64,000 bases of DNA from Propionispira raffinosivorans DSM 20765 (GTDB taxonomy: Bacteria > Bacillota > Negativicutes > Selenomonadales > Selenomonadaceae): positions 1 to 64,000 of the forward strand of contig NZ_KB905859.1 in NCBI RefSeq assembly GCF_000381065.1, given 5' to 3'. Position numbers and translations under genes: made by a program. This document shows, piece by piece, positions 1-7,261 of the stretch; the stretch's first letter is position 1; every line of letters begins with the position of its first letter. A model generated the notes under the pieces. It saw only the letters and a list, made by a program, of their open reading frames with translations. It had not been told where the DNA came from and ran no database searches.

Positions 1-218
1 TCTTTACGGAGTTTGATCATTTCAGCTTCATCGGGAGAACGGTTATCTTTTTCTTTGAAGGAACCTGATGTTTGATTTTGTTTCACCCATTTATCAAAGG
101 TAGAAGGTGTCAATTCGTACTCGCGAATGATGTCCTGTCGGGGTTTATTATTTAAATATAACTGGACAATTTGGTTTTTGAATTCTTCTGTATAAGTTCT
201 GCGTTCACGTTTGCTCAT
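1..218 (-). CDS. IS3-family transposase OrfA, N-terminal part (cut by window edge)
   Basis: The minus strand opens with ATG at 218, preceded by an AGGAG ribosome site at 225-229. It reads MSKRERRTYTEEFKNQIVQL and continues in frame to base 1. This is the helix-turn-helix start of an IS3-type OrfA (TYTEEFK, YELTPSTFDKWVKQ), the DNA-binding half of an OrfA-OrfB transposase that is normally completed by frameshifting. The rest, including the DDE catalytic OrfB, would lie to the left, so completeness cannot be judged. The element abuts the 3' end of the PTS IIC gene and may have separated this operon from further genes such as its regulator. Confidence 0.85.
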   Translation of the reverse strand, partial: MSKRERRTYTEEFKNQIVQLYLNNKPRQDIIREYELTPSTFDKWVKQNQTSGSFKEKDNRSPDEAEMIKLRK

Positions 219-290
219 TGTAAATCTCCTCATCTTATATTGAGTTTAAGTGTACTTGACCTTATTTTATCTGTCCAGTTTAGTGTAACC
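219..290 (-). mobile_element. Right-hand end of the IS3-family element
   Basis: Between the orfA start and the PTS gene, the minus strand contains CACTAAACTGGACAGATAAA (about 264-283), typical of the terminal inverted repeat region of IS3-family elements upstream of orfA. The exact end and any target duplication cannot be fixed because the other end is outside the window. The remaining bases to 375 show nothing else. Confidence 0.5.
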
Positions 291-375
291 TATCCACCCC
301 TTATGTTTTACATTTATGTTGTTGATATTCAGATTATAGCGTTGATTATGCTTATAGTCTGAACGGTTCGATTGT

Positions 376-1674
376 TTAGAACATATATTGTGCTAAACCA
401 AGGAGGTTTCCAATCCAACCTACCACTGTACAGACAACCATTTGGTCCCATTCAGCTGTCGTTTGCGCAAAAGCAACCATTGGACCAAGCATTGGGAAGA
501 AAAGAGATCTTCCCAATGTTGCAGTAAAACCGAAGAACATTGCACCGACTATAGCAGCTTTTTTACCACCGAATTTATTGGCAAAAATAGCTACAACACC
601 GCCGCCAAAGAAATTTTCATAGGTTACCATTAATATTGGAACAGTCATATCAAATCTCATTAAAATGGCCATACTAATAACAGAACAAATCTGAGCAATA
701 ACAAAACCAATCAGCAAAGAGTTGGCACCGTATTGGAAAAAAACGGGGCAGTCAAAAGCTGGTATAGCACCGGGAACTAGTTTTGTGGAAATACCTTGGA
801 AAGCCGGGGTGATTTCAGCAATAAACATACGAATTCCGTAAAGAAGAGCCATAAGACCAGCGGAGAAACCAAACCCAGAAAATATAGAAAACATTATCCA
901 ATTCTTTCCACCACTCAATGTCATAACAAAATCTTTACCTACGATTAGTGACAAGCCCACATACATAACTGACATAGTGAGAGCCACTGTGATAACAACT
1001 TCTTTTAGGAAAGATAAACGTCCGCTCAATTCGATATCTTCAAAGCTGTTATTGGGGTCCCCTATTTTGCTTCCGATCCAACTACCGATTAAGGCACAGG
1101 AACTGACACCATGTCCGAAGGCTATGGGAGCCCCTCCCGTTAGTACTTTGGTATAGGGTTGAAGCATATAGGGGAACACGACTTGGTATGTCCCAACAAT
1201 AACGCCGCCGATTAAGATAGCCGTAGTACTTGCAATACCCAGGTAGTTCATCAGCACTGCACAAACACAGATGCATGTCCAATGTGACCAATGACCGGTC
1301 AGGTAGATAATTTTCATCCTTGTAAATCGCGCAATTAAGATATTTACGACATACGCTAAACCGAGCGTTAATGCCGCCGCGCTCATAACATTATCATATG
1401 AGGCAATGATAGGAACCCTGGTTGCACCCTCCAATACGTTCGAAGCACCTACAATTTGCAAAGACATTTTTGTGAAAATGTCAACTTGAGCACAAATTGC
1501 ATTAAGCCCGAGGGTGAAAATGGTCATCCCTACATAAATCTTAATAACACCTGTCATAACTCTTTCAATGGGTTTCTTTTGGAGAACTAAACCAATAAGA
1601 CCAACTAATGCCATGACCACTGCAGCCTGAGTTAAAACCTCGTTAGCTAAAAATTCCATGATTGCACTAACCAT
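376..1674 (-). CDS. PTS IIC component, ascorbate (Ula/SgaT) type
   Basis: A 432-residue polytopic inner-membrane permease. It resembles UlaA/SgaT: an opening KKPIERVMTGVIKI followed by YVGMTIFTLG, the LTGH motif at residues 125-128, a conserved QPYTKVLTG loop and FGHGVSS. Members of this family carry the sugar across the membrane while the IIB partner phosphorylates it, and known substrates are L-ascorbate and related acids or lactones. A GAGGAGG ribosome site lies about 12 bases before the ATG. It is the last gene of the operon (ADH, RLP, IIA, IIB, IIC) but is separated from IIB by 366 bases holding a decayed transposase and an inverted repeat, so it may be expressed partly on its own. The true substrate is unknown; the RuBisCO-like neighbour suggests a sugar acid rather than ascorbate. 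Confidence 0.85.
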   Translation of the reverse strand: MVSAIMEFLANEVLTQAAVVMALVGLIGLVLQKKPIERVMTGVIKIYVGMTIFTLGLNAICAQVDIFTKMSLQIVGASNVLEGATRVPIIASYDNVMSAAALTLGLAYVVNILIARFTRMKIIYLTGHWSHWTCICVCAVLMNYLGIASTTAILIGGVIVGTYQVVFPYMLQPYTKVLTGGAPIAFGHGVSSCALIGSWIGSKIGDPNNSFEDIELSGRLSFLKEVVITVALTMSVMYVGLSLIVGKDFVMTLSGGKNWIMFSIFSGFGFSAGLMALLYGIRMFIAEITPAFQGISTKLVPGAIPAFDCPVFFQYGANSLLIGFVIAQICSVISMAILMRFDMTVPILMVTYENFFGGGVVAIFANKFGGKKAAIVGAMFFGFTATLGRSLFFPMLGPMVAFAQTTAEWDQMVVCTVVGWIGNLLGLAQYMF

Positions 1675-1769
1675 AGTTTTCTTCGACCTCCTCTTTTTAT
1701 GGGTATCGTAGATTTGTAGTGTTTCTTCTTTAACACTGTACCTGCTTTAATCATTAGAATATTCTGATA

Positions 1770-1850
1770 TTTATATAAAGTTTTATGGTTATTTTTGAGA
1801 GCCACTATGTAATCCGCCTTCCTTTGTGTATTCAGCGCAGCTACCATAAC
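1770..1850 (-). pseudogene. Fossil of an ISAs1-family transposase
   Basis: The minus strand encodes AALNTQRKADYIVALKNNHK followed by TLY. This matches the conserved DAxxTQ...GDYVLALKxNQxxLY core of ISAs1-family DDE transposases, with several residues missing after TQ. Only about 27 codons are recognisable, inside the 366-base gap between the PTS IIB and IIC genes. It is a dead remnant of an insertion inside the operon. It overlaps a spurious open frame running from 1907 to 1647. Confidence 0.6.
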
Positions 1851-1860
1851 TCTCAGTACT

Positions 1861-1970
1861 TCTAGTGTACTAACACATTGATATTTAGTTTTGTATTTTT
1901 GGCTCACTTTATATGCTGCCAGTATATTAAAATTTAATTTATTTAAAAGTCAATGTGTCAGTACACTAGA
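1861..1970. repeat. 21-bp inverted repeat pair with GTGT-N4-ACAC cores
   Basis: Bases 1861-1881 (TCTAGTGTACTAACACATTG plus A) and 1950-1970 are reverse complements with a single mismatch, separated by 68 bases. Each arm also contains its own small dyad of the form GTGT-N4-ACAC, the kind of half-site spacing seen in GntR-type operators. The pair could be two operator sites in opposite orientation, the ends of a vanished small mobile element (the transposase fossil ends next to the left arm), or a long-range hairpin in the IIB-IIC transcript. Confidence 0.55.
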
Positions 1971-2040
1971 GATTTTCCGGGTTTTCAAAACATTCTCTTC
2001 ATGCTTTTTGCCGTGATATCACCCTGTCAAGACAAGATTT

Positions 2041-2334
2041 TTAATCAATAACACCAATATCTCTAAGTTTTGATTCAAGTTCCCCTTTTCCGTAAAAATC
2101 TTTTATTGCTATAACCGGAATTTTTCCTTCAAACCTGTCGTTCATTTCTTTTTCAAAAGCGCTAGAAGTCACCACTAAAGTAAGACCGTTGGGAACACTC
2201 CCCGAATCAACGCATTCGATATTGGAAGATATTTTTTCCTCTTCAAGGATACTTTCCAGAAGAATCTTCAGGAGCAGGGAACTTCCCATTCCGCATCCAC
2301 AAATACAAGCACCGTTTACTTTTTTCCAAGCCAT
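2041..2334 (-). CDS. PTS IIB component, ascorbate (UlaB/SgaB) type
   Basis: A 97-residue soluble phosphocarrier. The N-terminal beta strand is followed by the P-loop CGCGMGSS, whose first Cys (residue 12) is the expected phosphorylated residue, as in UlaB (CGNGxGSS). It would take phosphate from the IIA protein encoded upstream and pass it to the sugar held by the IIC protein. An AGGAGG ribosome site precedes the ATG. It lies between two unusually long gaps (354 bases from IIA and 366 to IIC), uncommon for a PTS operon. Family assignment is firm; the substrate is unknown. Confidence 0.88.
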   Translation of the reverse strand: MAWKKVNGACICGCGMGSSLLLKILLESILEEEKISSNIECVDSGSVPNGLTLVVTSSAFEKEMNDRFEGKIPVIAIKDFYGKGELESKLRDIGVID

Positions 2335-2688
2335 GATTTTTTCCTCCTTATTTAATGTTATTTCTTAAATGCTCAACTTTCATTACGTGCTGGATTTCAA
2401 AAATTGAATATGCTTAAGCATCTCATAAAATCAGAAATCGTCAAGAATATGGATTTTCCCTCTTCCTTGTTTATAAAAGTGCTATTCCGTCTAATTTTCC
2501 AACACCGCAATTAAGTTGAGCTTATATGTTTTTTGCGTTGTTCAATGAAGTTGCTGACCTAGATTGGACAATTGCTTTAAAACAATTATTGAATATCTTT
2601 AACGATGTCAATAAAAATGTTTACAAGACGGTTTCGTCTTTTTATCGAAAAAAACTATACAGACGATTGTCTGCTTTTCCTAGTTATA
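2335..2688. other. 354-base gap between PTS IIA and IIB genes
   Basis: No gene is supported here. Two small hairpins are visible: AAGACG-GTTT-CGTCTT near 2624-2640, followed by Ts on the plus strand, and CAGAC-GATT-GTCTG near 2659-2672. A plus-strand open frame across this stretch and into the IIA gene has no recognisable product. The gap may be the scar of a lost insertion, like the transposase fossil in the next gap. Confidence 0.4.
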
Positions 2689-3177
2689 TCAAGATGGGGC
2701 TATTTCTTGCTGTGAAAGTAAAGTTTCGTCAGAGTTAAATATTTTCATGATATCATTTGCAGTCTGGGCACACTTGATCACTTCCAGAATTTTTTCTTCC
2801 TTTAAAATATTACAAATATCAGCAAGAGCTTCAACATGTCTTTCTTTAGCTGGTGCACTTAAACCCATTACCACATAAACGGGATCATAATTCTCATGAC
2901 CAAACTTAACAGGGGTTTTCAGGGTGATCATACACATGGCTACTTTCTTAGCACCGTCTTCTGGTCGAGCATGGGCCAAGGCAAAACCTGGCATCAATAC
3001 TATATATGGACCATACTTTTTAACGTATTTTATCATCCCGTCAATGTAGGAGCTTTCGACATCACCGTTCTCAAATAGTATATTTCCCACTTTCCTGACC
3101 GCTTCTTCCCAGTCCTGGCACTCAATTTGTGTACGAATAGTCTTTTCATTTAGATACTTCGTCAAGTTCCCTAACAA
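2689..3177 (-). CDS. PTS IIA component (mannitol/fructose/ascorbate superfamily)
   Basis: A 162-residue cytoplasmic EIIA of the PTS_EIIA_2 type. The motif PGFALAHARPE places the phosphorylated histidine at residue 69, matching UlaC/SgaA-type proteins (PGIAIPHARP and similar). It accepts phosphate from HPr and donates it to the IIB protein. It is third in the operon, 105 bases after the RuBisCO-like gene, with a GC-rich hairpin between them. Together with the Ula-like IIB and IIC it makes a complete split transporter. Confidence 0.85.
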   Translation of the reverse strand: MLGNLTKYLNEKTIRTQIECQDWEEAVRKVGNILFENGDVESSYIDGMIKYVKKYGPYIVLMPGFALAHARPEDGAKKVAMCMITLKTPVKFGHENYDPVYVVMGLSAPAKERHVEALADICNILKEEKILEVIKCAQTANDIMKIFNSDETLLSQQEIAPS

Positions 3178-3227
3178 AACAAATCCACCTCTTTTCTATG
3201 TCTATTAGAATATATTTTGAAGGCTAG

Positions 3228-3263
3228 TACCCCCGGAGACCCAATTCGCGGCACTCCGGGGTA
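3228..3263 (-). other. GC-rich intercistronic hairpin
   Basis: TACCCCCGGAG (3228-3238) pairs with CTCCGGGGTA (3254-3263) except for one extra C. It is markedly more GC-rich than its surroundings and lies between the RuBisCO-like and PTS IIA genes. No T-run follows on either strand, so an RNA stability or processing element is more likely than a terminator. Confidence 0.5.
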
Positions 3264-3282
3264 GTAGCCAATCCAAACTTAG

Positions 3283-4620
3283 TTAAATAGCATAGAGGTT
3301 TTTCAGATTTTCTTCTCCATAAATGCCCCATTTATTAACAGCAGCCTCTAATTCTTTATGATCTTTAGCGGCTTCTCTCAGGCTTACACCTTCCATACAA
3401 GCATCAATAGCCTGACGTAGCGCTTTAGCACCATCTACAGGTCCAGTTGGGAAACCATGCACGGAAGCACCAGCTCCTAACAATACATCATAACCCGTAT
3501 CTTGCATAATAGTTGGAATCAATCCTGGTATTACTCCACCACCAATAAATGGTAATGAAGCTTTTAGATCATAGAACTTGCCTTGACAAATTTGAATACT
3601 ACGTATATATTTACTCTGAATATTATCAAATTTACCATAAGGACACTCGATAAGAATAATATCAGCTCCGCACATACGCAATAGCTTGAATAATACATTT
3701 GAACTTACTCCCTGATATGGGGAAGTTTTCAGAGCTCCGCCGTAGCAGGTATGAGCCAGGATGGGAACATTAACATCCGGATCTTCTGCCAATGATCTCA
3801 GTGCTGATAAACCAATGCCAAAAACGTCTACCATAATCGCATTAGCACCAGCTTTAATAGCTCGCATGGCATTGTCTTTTAATTTATGAACTTCATCAGT
3901 GATATTTACGGTATACATAGTAGTTTCGCCTTTAATCTTATCAGCTTTGGCTGCAGCCGCCATGTTCAGCTTCACACGATCTTCAAGTTTGTTGAAAGCT
4001 CTGTCTCCCGAAATCAGTTCGTCATCCTTAATAATATCCACACCGCCTATTGCTGCGTCATAAAAGAGTTTTGCCCCTACCTCTGGTGTATATCCTGTGC
4101 AAGGTTTGATCATATTATTTAACAGTGGTCTGTCTTTAACACCTAAGATCTTCCTGATACCCGCTATACCAAATTTAGGTCCTTTGAACTTAGCAACAAA
4201 CTTAGCTGGAAAATCGATATCCAATAGCCGTAAATATGGCATAGATGTGATATTGCCAGTAATTGTGGCAAATAAAAGAGGCATATTGTCTTCGATATTT
4301 ATTTGAGGAAAAGCGATTCTGATTACATAGAAGCGCATATCACGATCAGCTAAGTCCTTTTTCATATAGGTAAAATTTTCATAATCAGGTACTTCAAAAA
4401 CAGAGAGAGTTTTAGCAGCATATTTTGCTCTAACCTCGTCTGTCTCTGCTTCTACATCAGTCCAAGACCCCGTGGTTTGCTCTATGCCAATGCTGGCTGC
4501 TTTAATAATCGGGTCCTCGTCCTTTTCAGCGCCAATCAGATATGTGGCAACACAGTAATCATCTAAATTAATTCCTTCAGTCATTGGGTTTAATAGTGGG
4601 CTATACAACCTGTTCATCAT
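3283..4620 (-). CDS. RuBisCO-like protein (form IV-type large chain)
   Basis: A 445-residue protein with the RuBisCO large-chain layout: an N-terminal alpha/beta domain (EQTTGSW near 47-53, TGN at 121-123), then a TIM barrel. The metal-site motif GGVDIIKDDE gives K198 (carbamylatable Lys), D200 and E201. K172 in MIKP matches catalytic K175 of spinach RuBisCO, H290 matches H294, and K330 (YGK) may match loop-6 K334. C174 replaces K177, the H327 equivalent is absent, and GGG (360-362) replaces the SGG phosphate-site motif. So it should form the Mg-enolate but not fix CO2. Such proteins act as enolases or isomerases in methionine salvage, or as decarboxylases/transcarboxylases on 3-oxo-isoapionate 4-phosphate. 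Its PTS and dehydrogenase neighbours fit the sugar-acid role better (inference). AGGAGG precedes ATG-ATG. Confidence 0.88.
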   Translation of the reverse strand: MMNRLYSPLLNPMTEGINLDDYCVATYLIGAEKDEDPIIKAASIGIEQTTGSWTDVEAETDEVRAKYAAKTLSVFEVPDYENFTYMKKDLADRDMRFYVIRIAFPQINIEDNMPLLFATITGNITSMPYLRLLDIDFPAKFVAKFKGPKFGIAGIRKILGVKDRPLLNNMIKPCTGYTPEVGAKLFYDAAIGGVDIIKDDELISGDRAFNKLEDRVKLNMAAAAKADKIKGETTMYTVNITDEVHKLKDNAMRAIKAGANAIMVDVFGIGLSALRSLAEDPDVNVPILAHTCYGGALKTSPYQGVSSNVLFKLLRMCGADIILIECPYGKFDNIQSKYIRSIQICQGKFYDLKASLPFIGGGVIPGLIPTIMQDTGYDVLLGAGASVHGFPTGPVDGAKALRQAIDACMEGVSLREAAKDHKELEAAVNKWGIYGEENLKNLYAI

Positions 4621-4698
4621 AATTTTTTCCTCCTAATTTTTATTTATTTATTTATTAAAACCATAAGCAAATAAAAGATGGCCATTTCCCATATTCAC

Positions 4699-5751
4699 TT
4701 ACGGATTTATAACAACCTTCAATACTTTTCCCGATTCGGCCAGAGCCATGGCTTGATCGAAATCATCCATTTTCATTTTTGTTACAAGTTTCGATAAATC
4801 AATTTTATTTTGAGTAATGAGCTCAATAGCCTTAAAAAAGTGATGCGGACGAGAAATATAAGTGCCATGTAAGGTAAGCTGGCTGTAATGCAAAACATTA
4901 CTGTCCAGTTGAATCATACGATTTTGGTCAGGGAGCCCGCCAAAGAAAATCACATGTCCTCCTTTGCGAACATAGCTGAATGCCTGTTCCTGTACAGCTT
5001 TTACTGAACATGCTACGATCACAATATCCGCGCCTCTTCCATGTGTAACCTTTTTGATAACATCTACCAGGTTTTCCTTCTTTACGTTGACTACAATGTC
5101 CGGCGAAGCTGCCGCTGCGACTAATGCCAGCCTTTCTTCAAACACATCAGCAATAATTGTAGTTCCAATACCATTTAGTTTCAGGTTAGCGATATGGAGG
5201 GCACCAATTGGTCCTGCTCCGATTATTACGGCTGTATCATTGGAATCGAATGTAATGTTATCATGTGAATTCATTACCGTTGTCAGAGGCTCAGCTAAAG
5301 CCGCTACATCAATATCAACATTATTGGTAAGCTTTTTAACCGGACCTTTTTCAATAAACATATGAGGTACTGCAACATACTCTGCGAAACCGCCGGGAAA
5401 ATCTACAGGTCCATTACCTAGACACTTAATATCAGAGCAAAGATTTTCCTGTCCTTTTTTACAGAAATAACATTCACCACACGATGCAGTTGACCCCACA
5501 GCAACCTTATCGCCGACCTTATAGTCTGCGTGTAAAGTACTGCCAACTTCCGCAACGACTCCGGTAATTTCGTGCCCCATAATGACGGGGTATTGCTTTA
5601 TTTTGCCACTACCATTGCGGATAGTCCTGATATCAGAGCCGCAGAGACCACATGCACTCACTTTTAATAAAAATCCATCAGATGGACATTTTGGTACAGC
5701 AATCTCGCCAACTCTTACTTTATTTGGTCCTTCTAATAAAACTGCCTTCAT
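4699..5751 (-). CDS. Zinc-dependent medium-chain dehydrogenase (GatD/sorbitol type)
   Basis: A 350-residue MDR-family alcohol dehydrogenase. Catalytic zinc ligands are C37 (CGLCGSD) and H60-E61 (MGHE). The structural zinc lobe has four cysteines at 91, 94, 97 and 105 (CGECYFCKKGQENLC). The Rossmann motif GAGPIG follows. It resembles galactitol-1-phosphate 5-dehydrogenase and other polyol-phosphate dehydrogenases, oxidising a secondary alcohol to a ketone with NAD(P). It is the first gene after the sigma54-type promoter, 78 bases before the RuBisCO-like gene, so it probably oxidises the PTS-phosphorylated substrate into the keto compound used by that protein (inference). Confidence 0.87.
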   Translation of the reverse strand: MKAVLLEGPNKVRVGEIAVPKCPSDGFLLKVSACGLCGSDIRTIRNGSGKIKQYPVIMGHEITGVVAEVGSTLHADYKVGDKVAVGSTASCGECYFCKKGQENLCSDIKCLGNGPVDFPGGFAEYVAVPHMFIEKGPVKKLTNNVDIDVAALAEPLTTVMNSHDNITFDSNDTAVIIGAGPIGALHIANLKLNGIGTTIIADVFEERLALVAAAASPDIVVNVKKENLVDVIKKVTHGRGADIVIVACSVKAVQEQAFSYVRKGGHVIFFGGLPDQNRMIQLDSNVLHYSQLTLHGTYISRPHHFFKAIELITQNKIDLSKLVTKMKMDDFDQAMALAESGKVLKVVINP

Positions 5752-5806
5752 ATTGAACCCTCTCCTAATCGAAATAATTTTTTCTTAATGTTCTGCATAT
5801 TTATAT

Positions 5807-5823
5807 ATGCAATTTCAATGCCA
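5807..5823 (-). promoter_or_regulatory. Candidate sigma54 (-24/-12) promoter of the RuBisCO-like/PTS operon
   Basis: The minus strand reads TTGGCATTGAAATTGCAT, with GG of the -24 element and GC of the -12 element exactly 10 bases apart (consensus TGGCAC-N5-TTGCA). It lies about 56 bases upstream of the dehydrogenase ATG, giving a predicted start near 5797. Sigma54 promoters need an AAA+ activator, and gut-type PTS operons in Firmicutes are often of this class. No activator gene lies next to the operon in this window. Confidence 0.72.
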
Positions 5824-5890
5824 AAAAATGCGATAAAATGTGATGTCCGTTTTTAACTGGCTGATATTGCGGAAAAAAACAAAAAAAATA

Positions 5891-5953
5891 TCTGTTCCCC
5901 TTTTATAGAATGTCTTATGGAAACAGAATATTTCATGCTATTTTCTGTTTTTC
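5891..5953. promoter_or_regulatory. Candidate upstream activator sites for the sigma54 promoter
   Basis: Three copies of a CTGTT..CC motif cluster 80-145 bases upstream of the -12 element: CTGTTCCCC at 5892-5900, its inverse GGAAACAG at 5919-5926, and CTGTTTTTCC at 5944-5953. The second and third form an imperfect palindrome (GGAAACAGAA...TTCTGTTTTTCC). The distance is typical of enhancer sites for sigma54 activators. Assignment is inference. The rest of 5954-6197 shows no gene. Confidence 0.4.
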
Positions 5954-6197
5954 CGAATACCAATACTATTTCTCGCACTTTTTTATCAGATCAATATGAG
6001 GTTCTGTACACGTATAGTTTAAAATTCCGGTAGAAATTCAGACTACCAAATTAAGTAAGCGTCAAAATACATTATGCACCAGTAAATGCTAAACTATCAT
6101 AATAATCGTGTTCAGAAAATGTCTTGATTTATGGTACCATTATAGGATTGGATTGCCACTCAGACCAGATTTATGCACCAATTTATGCTGGTAAATA

Positions 6198-6252
6198 TCA
6201 GTAAACTATAATTTAAAAACAGGTTGACAATTAAAGTGTAAAAGCGTATTCT
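6198..6252 (+). promoter_or_regulatory. bioY promoter overlapping a BirA-type operator
   Basis: A strong vegetative promoter, TTGACA (6224-6229), 17 bases, TATTCT (6247-6252), lies 28 bases before the bioY ATG. Its -35 is embedded in the right half of a BirA-like operator: GTAAAC (6201-6206), 16 bases, GTTGAC (6223-6228), matching the GTTAAC-N14/16-GTTAAC pattern of biotin repressor boxes. Biotin-bound BirA would block the -35 box and shut off biotin uptake. Confidence 0.65.
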
Positions 6253-6280
6253 TATAAAGTAATTTTGTGGAGGCGATAAA

Positions 6281-6877
6281 ATGAAAAATTTAAAACTTAA
6301 AGAAATGACACTCTGCGCACTTTTTATAGCGCTCGTGGCTATAGGTGCATTTATCAAGATTCCCGTTGGGACGGATATATTTACCCTGCAGTTTCTCTTC
6401 ACCCTGCTTGCAGGTTTATTACTCGGCGGTAAACTTGGCGCAACAGCCGTTGGCGTCTATGTGCTTTTAGGGCTCATTGGTGTACCTGTTTTCGCCGAGG
6501 GTGGTGGTCCTGGCTATATCCTGCAACCGACCTTTGGCTACCTGGTCGGTTTTATACTGCAGGCATGGTTTACTGGTGTCATGGCACGTCGCGATCAGAA
6601 TATCACACTATATAATATGCTTGCCGTAAATCTCGGTGGCATGATCATTGTCTACATATTCGGACTCATTTACTTTTATATCAGCTCAAACTATATAATC
6701 GATGCGCCAATTGCCTTTTGGCCGCTTATACTGTATAGTGGTATTTTGCAAATTCCAGGAGATTTTTGTCTGTGCTATCTCGCCGCATTTTTGAGTGTAC
6801 GTTGTTATAAAGCAAGCCTCTGGCTGGATATACAAAAAAATAACGAACCTATAAAAATCGAAGTAAAGGAAGTATAA
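6281..6877 (+). CDS. bioY: BioY, substrate-binding subunit of the biotin ECF transporter
   Basis: A 198-residue membrane protein with the BioY pattern: IALVAIGAFIKIPVG in the first helix, FTLQFLFTLLAGLLLGGKLG, then VPVFAEGGGPGYILQPTFGY, the conserved biotin-pocket loop. About six membrane segments follow. It binds biotin and works alone or with a shared EcfA/A'/T energising module, which is not in this window. GGAGG precedes the ATG by eight bases. The bioD remnant four bases downstream shows this was once a two-gene biotin operon, and the cell now probably relies on uptake, unless bio genes lie elsewhere. Confidence 0.93.
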   Translation: MKNLKLKEMTLCALFIALVAIGAFIKIPVGTDIFTLQFLFTLLAGLLLGGKLGATAVGVYVLLGLIGVPVFAEGGGPGYILQPTFGYLVGFILQAWFTGVMARRDQNITLYNMLAVNLGGMIIVYIFGLIYFYISSNYIIDAPIAFWPLILYSGILQIPGDFCLCYLAAFLSVRCYKASLWLDIQKNNEPIKIEVKEV

Positions 6878-6880
6878 AAC

Positions 6881-7213
6881 ATGGGGAAATGTATCACTGT
6901 CACAGAACCCGATATTGGAAAAACATATGAACAGGTCTTCTCGTAAAAAAGTTCAAGCTACGCGTACTCACACCATCGTTGATGTCGGTCTGGGCACAAT
7001 CAATACTGCTGTACTCACCATAGAACATCTTCACACACGTAAAATTTCTGTGCAGGGAATCATTCTGAACAATTTTCATTTGGGCGACCTATGGAAGAAG
7101 ACAACCTCAAAATGATTGAAGCAATCGCCAGCATAAAAATTGTAGCAACCGTCAAAAAAGGTGATACAGAACTTGCTATGGATACAGATAACTTAGCAGC
7201 ACTTTATGCATAA
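6881..7213 (+). pseudogene. bioD: Broken dethiobiotin synthetase (bioD) remnant
   Basis: Three pieces of BioD are recognisable. The ATG at 6881 gives MGKCITVTEPDIGKTYEQVF then a stop, matching the N-terminal VTGTDTxxGKT P-loop region with the TG lost. A second frame (about 6970-7085) gives DVGLGTINTAVLTIEHL, matching the GLGTINHTLLTVEAL segment. A third frame from 7092 gives KIVATVKKGDTELAMDT to the stop at 7213, the BioD C-terminus. A functional protein has about 220-240 residues; here the middle is deleted and there are frameshifts. It follows bioY by three bases, so it is a decayed operon partner. Confidence 0.85.
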
Positions 7214-7217
7214 AAAA

Positions 7218-7253
7218 TCACCATTGTAGATTTTACCGAATATACAATGGTGA
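7218..7253. terminator. Bidirectional intrinsic terminator
   Basis: TCACCATTGTA (7218-7228) and TACAATGGTGA (7243-7253) form a perfect 11-bp stem with CTTTTTATTT after it on the plus strand and a run of A before it (T-run for the minus strand). It ends the bioY/bioD transcript and the multicopper oxidase transcript coming from the right. Confidence 0.9.
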
Positions 7254-7261
7254 CTTTTTAT

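Noticed and set aside
171-362. Small plus-strand open frame over the IS3 end
   Set aside because: It is antisense to the transposase start and the IS terminus, has no ribosome site and shows no family features.
2526-2738. 70-codon plus-strand frame between PTS IIB and IIA
   Set aside because: No ribosome site, no recognisable motif, low-complexity end, and it runs antisense into the IIA gene.
6073-6180. TATGCACCA repeated at 6073-6081 and 6172-6180 upstream of bioY
   Set aside because: The match is short and the surrounding bases diverge; not enough to call a repeat or operator.
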